Assembly (NCBI GenBank): GCA_949358305.1
Contig: OX442314.1
Span: 16,981,060-17,045,059 of the forward strand
Length of the DNA: 64,000 bases
Direction of reading: 5' to 3'
Source of the DNA: Strigamia acuminata
Lineage: Eukaryota > Arthropoda > Chilopoda > Geophilomorpha > Linotaeniidae
Made by a program: the position numbers and the translations under genes
In this document: piece after piece, positions 54,662 to 64,000 of the stretch
How positions within the stretch are numbered: position 1 is the stretch's first letter
Layout: the number at the start of each line of letters is the position of its first letter
Notes under the pieces: model-generated
Told to the model about the DNA's origin: nothing
The model's input: the letters and a program-made list of their open reading frames with translations, nothing else
Databases searched by the model: none

Positions 54662-56644
54662 ATTTCTCATGTATCAAAAATACGCATTTTTATTTGTTAT
54701 AATAAACTTTGCAATTATTTACTTGGGTGAAATTTGTTGTAGAAAGTAATTGATGAAAAATAGTTTAGAGGTCGTTCGAGTAGTCCCGTACCACGTGACA
54801 GGAATCAACAAATGAAATGTACTGTTACTTGCCTGCTGTGATATGTCTGTGTCCGCCATTTTCTCGAGAGTTAAGCAGCAGTGAAGAGCTGATGTTTAAA
54901 AACAGTGCGAAATTCGTCCCAAACCGAGAGCTAAACTTATAGAAAATGGAAATCGGTATTTTTTTAATTGGTAATTTAGTCCCGTCAAGTCTCAGCTAAG
55001 TCGTAAATACAATATATATACAACAGTATAATTTCTGGTAGGTGGCGTATTCGCATCCCAAGTACAATGGTGTGGCCAAACTGAATCTCAATATTATATC
55101 TTAACTCAAGCAAGGGAAATCCAAACTCTGTACCAGTGTTAACAGCCCCATTGCAACTTTCTCAGCGAATGGAATTTAAAATGGAGAATAACGAAATAAC
55201 GGAAACACTAATTGTAAAGCCTAATAAGCAATTGCCGTTATAGTTGAGTAGTTTAAAAAAACCTTCATTGGTCGAAGCAATAACCTTAAATATTTGTCAT
55301 TTACCGACAGTTGTAATAGAAACAATGACGAAAGTGAGTTCAGTATGAGGGCACAGATTGTTGGTCGTTATTAAACGGAAGAATCAATTGTTATAATTTA
55401 TTTATTATTCATTATTATTATTATTACAGTGTTTATAGTGACTATAATACATGAGCAGATATGATAAGTGAAAAGTTTGCAAGATTTAATTATGAAAAAC
55501 TGGTGCCCACCCAATTCTGGGTAAGTATTTATATTTTTATTTTAAAATTTAAATTAGGTAGATTTAAACAGCAGTTAAAGCGCAGCAAAATTGAAATGTT
55601 CTTGGCAAATAGATATAAATATTTTAATTGATTTTGCTCTTTTATCAGATTGTGTCATTGATTAAAACAAAATGATTACACCGTCGAAAAATGAATCGCG
55701 AGTCATTTATTTTGTTTTTGAACAAGTTTTTATCGCTGAGTATTTCGAAATGTGTTCGAATTTATCATTTTTCTAAATTTATTAATTTAGTCATTTGTAA
55801 TTCAATTATTTGTATTATAGTCTTAATCAATGAAATATTTGTTTCGGCTTTGGTAGAAAATAGACTATTCCAGTTTGTGTCCTTTTCATTTCTCCCATTG
55901 CATGATCCATTTTGTATTGCGATTCGCGATTGGTTTCCTTAAGCGTTCGAGGGCATGCTGCAACCAATAGAGATGCGACTTGATTGTAAGCTTTTCCTTC
56001 TTCTTGCGGGTCGGGGTGTTATTTTGGTTTGGGTCAGGGAATTTGCGAATAACAATGAAATCGTGCGTATTGTTGGTTCCATGGGCCCCTTCCTGCTGGT
56101 TGCCCGTCAAGTTTCCATTACCAATTTTTTGCACGTTACAAGAATGGCCGCAAATGGATTACATGTACAGGTAAAGAAAACTGATGCTCGCAGTCTTCAG
56201 TTACGTTGCCATTTCTTCTTTTTTTCTTTTTTTTCTTTTTCTTTCTTGCCTTCTTCGTCTAGGTGAAAAGTTCAAACGTCGCATATTTAGCCATTAAAGG
56301 AATGAGACGATAGAGTTTTCGATTAGAAATTTTTGATTATTTATTTAAAGCTGAAATGACGGTTTCTGATTTAGCCTAGTTTTTTTTTTGTAAGGTTTTT
56401 TTATTTTATTTAAAATTTTTTCTTTTTTTCTTTTTTTTAAAGGAATAAACGTCACTTTTCGCTGCACAGCCAGACATTGGTCACCGCTCCACATCCACAT
56501 TATCGTCATCAGAGTGAAATCGAGTTGCTCTTATCTGGGCCCATCAAACCAGTGATTAATACGCTAAAACCTCAAAGCATTAATTTTCCTCCTCATTACT
56601 ACTTGCGTCCTTCTTTTCGACATTATAATTGTCGCCGGATGAAC
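54662..56644. promoter_or_regulatory. Gustavus upstream region with probable 5' UTR exons
   Basis: This 2 kb region precedes the gustavus start. A segment at about 54840-54900 of mixed composition looks like a transcription start region. A strong donor-like CTGG|gtaagtat occurs at about 55518. A pyrimidine tract at 56205-56262 precedes a tctag acceptor-like site, and another acceptor-like aaag at about 56441 precedes a frame that stays open into the gustavus ATG. An open frame at 55955-56266 has no family resemblance. I read the region as promoter plus non-coding or alternative 5' exons. Confidence 0.45.
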
Positions 56645-57603
56645 ATGGGACAAAAAGTTTCAGGTAAAAGTTCAATTTTGAGTGTTTTTATTTTGATTAT
56701 GAATTGTCAACACGATTTGCAGGCGGAATCAAAACAGTGAATCGAGAGAATACGAACAATTACCGGCCATTACTTACAAAGGAATTGGCCGTTTCTCACG
56801 ACATGGATCGACCATCGCGTTTGGATATCCTATTAGACATGCCTCCATCGAGCAGAGAAAACCAGTTAAAACATTCATGGAATCCTAACGATCGTAGTCT
56901 GAATATATTCGTGAAAGAAGAAGACAAGCTGACGTTTCACCGCCATCCCGTAGCTCAAAGCACAGACTGTATTCGCGGCAAAGTGGGCTACACTCGAGGC
57001 CTCCACATCTGGGAAATCCACTGGAGCTCGAGGCAGCGGGGAACTCACGCGGTCGTCGGTGTAGCTACGGGAGAAGCGCCGCTGCATTCGGTCGGATACC
57101 AGTCTTTGGTGGGAAGCAATTCCGATTCGTGGGGTTGGGATTTGGGACGGAATAAATTGTACCACGACGTTAAAAACAATCCTGGAGTCACGTATCCTAA
57201 TTTGCTCAATTCCGAAGAGACATTTGTGGTGCCCGATGCGTTTCTAGTGGTATTGGACATGGACGAAGGCACGTTGAGTTTTGTGGTAGCTGGACAATAT
57301 TTGGGTGTGGCTTTTCGATCGTTGAAGGGGAAAAAACTTTACCCCATAGTCAGTGCTGTATGGGGTCATTGCGAAATTACGATGAAATATATCGGAGGAT
57401 TAGATCGTAAGTTAGGCCCGCACAAAATGTTTGTCTTACATATTTATATTTAATTTTATTTTTCAGCTGAACCACTTCCACTTAAAGATCTGTGCCGACG
57501 TGTAATTAGACAAAAAGTTGGAAAATATCGGCTTGAAAAGATTGAAGAACTGAACCTTCCAAATTCTCTGAAAAGTTATCTCCTTTTTCAAGATCGTAGG
57601 TAA
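56645..57603 (+). CDS. gus: Gustavus / SPSB1-type SPRY domain SOCS box protein
   Basis: This is a substrate-recognition subunit of a Cullin5-Elongin BC ubiquitin ligase; Drosophila gustavus binds Vasa. Three exons (56645-56663, 56723-57406, 57467-57603) give 279 residues. The N-terminus [16 protein letters not shown] matches SPSB1/4 directly. The SPRY domain contains [93 protein letters not shown] and [20 protein letters not shown]. The SOCS box is in the last exon ([33 protein letters not shown]). The frame upstream of the ATG is open for about 70 codons without an ATG in a good position, so an N-terminally extended isoform is possible. Confidence 0.96.
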
Positions 57604-58880
57604 TCGGACATTGTTTTTAAATCAACAATGTTGCGGATTAAACAAATAAATAAATAAATAACTAAATAAAAATAAAAAAAAGTCTTCGAATGCTCATCGT
57701 TATAGTTTACGACGAAATAAACAAGTTGTATGGACATAAAGCGTGACTTTGTATACCGTTATTTGTTTAGAACTCGTTCGCAATTCGATATGGCTTTTTG
57801 TGGAGACTTATCACTTCCTCACGTCAAATATCCTTTAAGTCGGTGTCGTGTATTAATATCTGAGTTGGGGACACTTTTTATTCGGTGTTGCTTTTTTTAT
57901 TTAGTTTTGTGTATTTTTTTTATAAGGCCAAACTCAATATGATCCAAAGACAAGTTTTATTTGAATTAATATATATTGAAATGTATTTGATCATTTATTT
58001 TTTCTGTTTTCATATTTGTATGATGAAATGAGTCCGGTAATTTATGTCTTTGTCTACTATTGGATTGGTTCATTACAACCATAAAATGTCCTCCATCTAG
58101 TTGTAAGATCTTCACATTTATACATCAATCGTTAAGTGACTCGATTACGAATGACTTGAAGTAACATTTGTTAAACAATCAATTTTTCAGTATGAATTTG
58201 ATTGTACAATTAAATATGTGTACAGTAAGGTTAAATTTGAATTCTTAAGTTAATCACTTTTATTAGAGAAATGTAATTGTGTGATAAAAGAAAAAGTAAA
58301 CAAAAAAAAATTTATATATTGCTATAGTATTTTTTTTTTATCGTTTTTATTTTTTGGTATAAACTTGAATTGAGATTTACAATTTGTTACGAAAATAATT
58401 TGTCTATAATAGGTGGCTGCTGTGCTAGTCTTGTGGAAGAAGAGCGAATATTTTTTAGTATTTTCAAAATTTGCTTAATCTGACATTCAGTTTATATTAC
58501 ATTTCAGTATTTTGAATAAAGTTCTTTCAATGCCAATATTTTCTTAATTGGGCTAACGCAATTAAAGTACGATAGGAGCGAAGAGAATTTGAATTTATTA
58601 TAGTCAATTAAAAGGCCGGGTCTTTCTATAAGATTTGGTCTGCGGTTAATTCTTTCATTCAACGAGGAGATTTGGTCTTTAGTTAGTCCTGGCTCGTGAT
58701 TCGTGAACAATATGTCGAAGCTTCGTTCTGCAGTTAGTGCTATTTTATTGCTAACGTGAATTCCGTTCCGTGATCGCGCAGGCGCAGCCTAAGTATTTTG
58801 ATCATTTTCCGTCAAAATTTTTGATCCGCATCCGTTTTATTGTTTGAAGCTTGAAAATTTTATAAAAGAAGCAATTAGAT
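57604..58880. other. Gustavus 3' UTR and XRN1 promoter
   Basis: 1.28 kb, AT-rich, without recognisable coding sequence. Bases 57604-58400 are likely gustavus 3' UTR (several T- and A-runs). Bases 58720-58880 are of more mixed composition and probably hold the XRN1 promoter and 5' UTR. Confidence 0.5.
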
Positions 58881-61800
58881 ATGGGAGTCCCGAAGTTTTA
58901 CCGATGGATTAGTGAACGCTATCCATGCTTAAGCGAAGTTGTACATGAATATCAAGTAAGATACGCAATAAAAACGACGGTGAATACAAATATTCAAAAG
59001 TTGCATCTTTTCTATTTTTCAGATTCCAGAATTCGACAATTTGTATTTGGATATGAATGGAATAATTCACGTTTGTTCTCATCCTAACGACGAGGATCCT
59101 CATTTTAGAATAAGCGAAGAGAAAATTTTTAAAGACATTTTCCAATACATTGAGGTAAATATTACGTGGACAATCTCGCTTATCAATCTAATACCTTATG
59201 TCAACTGGCAAATTGTTATTCCAGATCTTATTTCGATTAATTCGTCCGGCACAAGTATTTTTTATGGCTGTTGACGGAGTAGCACCTAGAGCTAAAATGA
59301 ATCAACAAAGAGGACGACGCTTTAGGTTTATTGACAACAGATTACAACAATAAAAAGTTGAAAATGTTTGCTAATTTTTTTAAAATTGCTATTAGATCTG
59401 CACGAGAAGCAGAAGAAGCGGAAAAAAGGGCAATTCGAAAGGGAGAAGAGCTGCCTAAAGAAGAGCGATTTGACTCAAACTGCATCACACCTGGCACAGA
59501 GTTTATGTACAGGCTGCATGAGCATTTAAAATTTTTTGTTAGTATGAAAATATCGACGGACAAGGCGTGGCGAGGAATACGGATATATCTCTCCGGCCAT
59601 GAGGTAGGTGGGCTTATGGTCCAAAGCATGAAATACGGTTGCTTTTTGTTTAACCGAATGCACTATCCAGGAATAAAATGTATGTTGACTCCAGACTCCA
59701 GGCGAAGGTGAACACAAGATCATGGAATTCATTCGAAGTGAGAAGGCGAAGCCAGATTACAATTCCAACACCAGGCATTGCTTATACGGCCTAGACGCTG
59801 ATTTGGTTCGTAAAATTGCCTAATTGGCCGATGTATTTGATGCAATTTATTTGATTTTTTGTTGTTGTAGATTATGCTGGGATTGTGCACCCACGAACCA
59901 CATTTTTCGTTGCTCAGAGAAGAAGTTAAATTTGGTGGAAAAGCAAATCAAAAGAGGTAATTGAGTGTTTCTATTAAGTTTTTATTCTGACGAGACTTAT
60001 TTTGGTTTTAGAATGGTGTCTGCTCAAGAAACGACGTTTCATTTGTTACATCTTTCTCTCATGAGAGAATATTTAGATTTTGAATTTGCTAGCCTGAAAG
60101 GAAAACTAAGTTTTGATTATGATTTGGAAAAAATTATCGACGATTGGGTTCTTATGGAGTTTTTGGTGGGGAATGATTTTATTCCTCATCTACCGCAGAT
60201 GCATATTGCGCAAGATGCATTACCTACACTGTACAGTGCTTACATCGCAGTACTACCTGCATTAGATGGTAAAAATATAACTAATTACCGTAATAAAATT
60301 TTAATTTCTTTTGTTTTTGTTTTAAAGGATACATAAACGAAGGAGGGTTTTTAAATCTTGCAAGGTTTGAAACGTACTTGAAAAGAGTAGCGCAGGTAAC
60401 TTGCCTTTTTATTTACGGCGGCAAATTCAGCATGCAATATTAATGAAATTTTTTTTACAGTACGATTACAAACATTTCGATGAACACTATGCAGATTTGA
60501 AGTGGTTTAGAAACAAAAGTGGCGGCAAGGGTGCTTATGTTAATAAGCAAGCGGCCGAATCGACCAGCAAGAAAAAAAGAAAATTAACCAATTCTTTTGC
60601 ACTTTTAAATAATGTTGAGGATGACGACTTTCAAGATGATAACACTTCTGATGACTTCTTCATCGAAAACGATAACCAAGTTCTTAACAATCGCGTAGTT
60701 ATTGAGAAACTGATCGATCTTGATTCCCCATCGGAGGAAGAAGATGAGGTCGACGACAAAGAAATATTCGAGATGGAATTTCGACAGCATAAGCGAGATT
60801 ACTATATGAATAAATTGGGATATTCGAACGTGACACCCGAAGTGTTAAAAGATCAGGCCGAATGTTACGTTCGGGCAATTCAGTGGAATTTGCACTACTA
60901 TTATAACGGAGTGTGCTCTTGGAGTTGGTACTATCCTCATCATTACGCCCCGTTTATTTCCGACGTCAAAGAATTCAGTCATCTCACACTTGAGTTTGAA
61001 ATAGGAACTCCATTTCTCCCGTTTCAGCAATTGTTGGCAGTTCTTCCTGCAGCTAGCAAGAAACTTCTACCTGTACCTTATCAAGTAAATTTATCTCACT
61101 GTTAATAGTTGATAATTTATAATTTTGTCGATGTACTTTGCAGAGTCTGATGTGTACAGAAAATTCTCCTTTAATCGAATACTACCCCTTGGACTTTAAA
61201 ACTGACTTAAACGGAAAATTACAAGAATGGGAAGCTGTTGTTCTGATTCCATTCATTAAAGAAGTAAAAAAAAAAAAATTAAATTAGGTTAAATTATTTT
61301 ATAATGGAACATATTTTTAATTTTATTACAGAATCGATTGTTGGACGCCATGGAACCACTGGAGTCGTTATTAACTAAGGACGAACTAAGCAGGAATACG
61401 CATGGCCCGTGTTTGCTCTACACGTATTCAGAATCACGGCTATCGCCTTATAACTGTCCGAGTGCCGGATTTCCGAATATCGAATTGAATCATGCTGCGT
61501 AAGATAACCGTTTAATTCTCTTGTGCATGCGTTTAAATTGGTTGCAATGTTTTTGCTAGATGTCAAGAAATTAAGAGAAACGAATTTGATGTCGAATCAT
61601 CAAAATTAGTAAAAGGACTTTGTCACGATGTTCGACTCGATGTTTATTTTCCAGGTTTTCCGACCTTGAAACATCTTCCGCACACGGTAAGATTAATTTA
61701 TTACAGATTTGGTCAATTGTTTATTCAAATTTATTTATTGCTTTAGGCTGGATTGAAGAAAGCATCGGTCAAAGTCTTTCAAATGCCGAGCCGAAATGAG

Positions 61801-64000
61801 AATATGCTGCTTCATTTAACAAATAACGTGTCTTCTGACGTAAACGAAGTTGCCAATTTTGTTTTGGGTGAAATTGTTTTCGTTAGCTGGCCTCATTTAG
61901 TCGAAGCTAAAGTCATCGCAGTGGCAGACGCCAAAACAAAGTGAGTGAGAGATGGACTAATTGTCATCTGCCCGCTGACGATTCGGATTAACTGGTTAAT
62001 CCTCTTTTAACACCGAAACCATGGTCCTTGGATAGGTTAACCTAACTAAGGACCATGCCGAAACTAACGGCCGACAGCTGACGTCCGACTACTAACGGTC
62101 AACAGCTGTCGGTCGACAACTGGCGGTCAGTGTTGGGCACTGTACGCGGTACCGGTACTGTACCGCAGCTCGTACTGCGGTACAGTACCGTGCCAGCTTT
62201 GTACCGGGACTGTGGTACTTTTCCTAGCAGCCCCCAGTCCCGTGTACTTGTACTACGGTACTGGTACTGCGGTACTTGCGCGGAAGCGCCTTGTACCGTG
62301 CACCGGTACTGCGGTACAGTGCTAGGTACCACGTAAAGGCACCGCGGTACTTTCCAGCACCTGTGAAAGTACCGCGTACTTGTACCGCGGTACACGTTGT
62401 GTGTACCGCGCCTTACACTGCTGAAGGCCGACAGCTGACGGCTGCCGATTAGTTTCGACGTTGGAAGAGGATTAATCGGTCAATCTGAATCGTCAGCTGA
62501 CGATTAGACCATTCTGTGAGTGACTTGGTAAATGTGAAAAGTTTAGATAATTTATTAATATTTGAATATTTGAATTAGGATTTCACTTGTGGAAGGCAAA
62601 CACGCTTCGAAACAAATTAGTGAAGAAACTTTAAGCGAAGATGATGCCCAAATATGGAGAATGCATTGTAACAGCATTCATGAACAGTAAGTCTGCACAA
62701 GCACAAAAAACACGATCGTATTAAAACTAAATGTCAATTTTATATAGTTACTACGGACGATTAGGCATTATCGTTGGAGACACTAAAATTGTGTTGTATG
62801 CTTGCCCATTGGTGGGACGAAAGTGAGTTGATAGTTGGATTGTCAATGCAATTTTAAACATGCAATTTATGTTTGTAGATACATATTTTCGTCTAATGGG
62901 CGTTTTACTTTGGAAAAACAATGGGCTAATGTGCCGTCACATTACGCTTACCAAGCCACAGTAAAAGACATCGCCACACACGATCCAAGTTTCAAACAGT
63001 TTAAGACGCTGGAGGATTTATTTAAGCCGCAAACGATGTGTTTTATGTTAAGTGGTCCTTACTACGGGTCGAAAGCTGAAGTAAGATTTACTGATTATAA
63101 TAATTTTTAAATGACGTTAAAATGAAATATTGTATTGATAGGTTGTGGGAGTTTCTCGCAGACAAGTTACGGTTAACGTTACCATCCAAAATGAGCCAAA
63201 TTTCGATCCTATTTATAAGCAACAAAATGTAATTTGAATGTGTTGTTACGTTTATTATTTAATAGATTTTAATATGGATTTTAATCTTTTAGAAATTATC
63301 GGTTAATTACATGCCTGGTTTCGTCATCGCGCATCGTTTGGGGATAAGCAGTCATTTATTATCACGGATGACGGGGACATTCTATGTTATTTCAGGCGCT
63401 CGTGGAAATGCATCTGCGACTAATAGGATCAATGTGGGCCTTAATCTCAAATTTAATAAAAGGAACAAGGAAGTGCCAGGGTTCACAAAAAAAACTAATG
63501 ACGGTTGGTTGTACTCTACACAATCATTAGAAATTATGGGCGAATACTTACAAAAGTATGGGTTAATCGTAACGTTTTATTATGTACGGAAAATTTAAGA
63601 ATTTATTTTTGGTAGATTTCCGGAGTTGTTCGAATTTATTGCAACGAATACGCAAGAAAATAATTGTTATTCAGACGATATATTTGCTGGTGCTGAAAAC
63701 AGGTGATGTCTAGTTATAAAACGCACGTTTTAAAGGAATATTTTTTAACGAAATGATTAATTTTCTTGCAGTCCGGAACGTTTGCAGGAAATTCAAACTT
63801 GGTTGAAATCACTTCCTTGCTATAATGCACAGCAGCAGATGTGTGGAACTGATGTATTGGAGGTGCCTATTATTAGTGCCATTGAAGAAGCGGTTGAAAA
63901 AATTAAAGATAAAGAAGTTAAATTTGTGCCATTACAAGTTAAACCAGCTAATCTTTATTTGGTAAATTTTGGAAACATTAAATCGCTTTATTCAATAATT
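58881..64000 (+). CDS. XRN1: XRN1 5'-3' exoribonuclease (partial, continues past window end)
   Basis: XRN1 (pacman) is the cytoplasmic processive nuclease that degrades decapped mRNA. The start [20 protein letters not shown] is the invariant XRN N-terminus. Active-site acidic residues appear in order: [42 protein letters not shown] (exon begins at the second of two adjacent ccag sites, about 59699), [20 protein letters not shown] and [18 protein letters not shown]. The XRN1-specific linker and D1-D3 modules follow, with [20 protein letters not shown] and [18 protein letters not shown]. From about 61560 the PAZ/Tudor and winged-helix regions follow ([19 protein letters not shown]-like block). 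The coding sequence is unfinished at the right edge. One intron (61941-62579) carries a MITE directly behind the splice donor. Confidence 0.96.
62020..62057. repeat. 38-bp palindrome inside the MITE
   Basis: The two 19-bp halves match at 17 of 19 positions as an inverted repeat centred on GGTTAACC. The palindrome is flanked on both sides by CCGAAAC (62013-62019 and 62058-62064), which looks like a small duplication around an inserted or expanded hairpin within the left arm of the element. Confidence 0.75.
62133..62415. repeat. GTACCGC / GCGGTAC motif array (MITE interior)
   Basis: More than a dozen copies of GGTAC or GTACC, many within the extended forms GCGGTAC and GTACCGC, occur in both orientations, including the 12-bp palindrome gtaccgcggtac. 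The array is far richer in G+C than the surrounding intron. Because the motifs are self-complementary, the region can fold extensively. Confidence 0.85.

Larger units (their letters stand above)
61949..62515. mobile_element. Foldback MITE (hAT-like, non-autonomous) in an XRN1 intron
   Basis: The 567-bp element has long imperfect terminal inverted repeats of about 70-100 bp. The left end (ATGGACTAATTGTCA ... GCTGACGATTCGGATTAACT ... GTTAATCCTCTT) matches the reverse complement of the right end (ATGGTCTAATCGTCAGCTGA ... CGATTAATCCTCTTCC). It is bordered by an 8-bp direct repeat GTGAGTGA (61941-61948 and 62516-62523), the duplication length made by hAT-type transposases. It carries no transposase frame. 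The interior (62133-62415) is a dense array of GTACCGC/GCGGTAC motifs. The superfamily assignment rests on duplication length only; the terminal bases are not a clean hAT consensus. Confidence 0.8.

Noticed and set aside
55955-56266. Open frame upstream of gustavus (about 100 codons)
   Set aside because: No family resemblance. It starts in no clear context and runs into a pyrimidine-rich acceptor tract. More likely 5' UTR or intron.
62099-62395. Open frames on both strands across the GTACCGC array
   Set aside because: They are low-complexity readings of the array inside the MITE, with no transposase or other domain.

Overview
The window is nuclear DNA from an invertebrate animal, most likely an arthropod. 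Genes are cut by many short GT-AG introns (typically 50-90 nt), intergenic and intronic DNA is AT-rich, and every recognisable protein is a conserved metazoan protein with arthropod-like features (a gustavus/SPSB protein, a TBPH-type TDP-43, a p110 PI3-kinase). I cannot name the species. No bacterial, plasmid, phage or CRISPR feature is present.

Layout, left to right. EMC1 (minus, C-terminus outside the window); an orphan rhodopsin-like GPCR (minus); RER1 (minus) divergent from a NOL7-like gene (plus); a class I PI3-kinase p110 (minus) divergent from PPP1R7/sds22 (plus); PUSL1 (minus) divergent from CPTP (plus); MLF (plus); an unnamed gene for a NAT-like-fold protein (minus) divergent from D2HGDH (plus); LPCAT3/MBOAT5 (minus) divergent from TDP-43 (plus) with a very long 3' UTR; spermidine synthase (minus) divergent from the giant VPS13D gene (plus, about 17.7 kb); then SPCS1, gustavus and XRN1, all plus, with XRN1 running off the right edge. 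From 7 to 36 kb the genes mostly alternate as head-to-head pairs sharing 0.4-1.1 kb promoters and tail-to-tail pairs 0.1-0.4 kb apart.

The genes are mostly housekeeping: ER/Golgi protein handling (EMC1, RER1, SPCS1), lipid metabolism and transport (LPCAT3, CPTP, VPS13D, PI3K), RNA biology (XRN1, TDP-43, PUSL1, NOL7) and metabolism (D2HGDH, SRM). They do not form an operon or a dedicated pathway.

The most interesting observations are inside these genes. (1) The NAT-like gene has an in-frame TGA after 39 codons, with an uninterrupted, correctly spliced 400-residue frame after it. (2) D2HGDH has two consecutive, equal-length, phase-matched terminal exons, both coding for the catalytic C-terminal domain. 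(3) VPS13D has a similar tandem pair of phase-matched related exons. (4) A foldback MITE in XRN1 sits immediately next to a 5' splice site, and its target-site duplication repeats that splice site. (5) The PI3K catalytic loop reads DRN instead of DRH. (6) CPTP carries a repetitive His/Ser/Pro/Gln-rich N-terminal extension.
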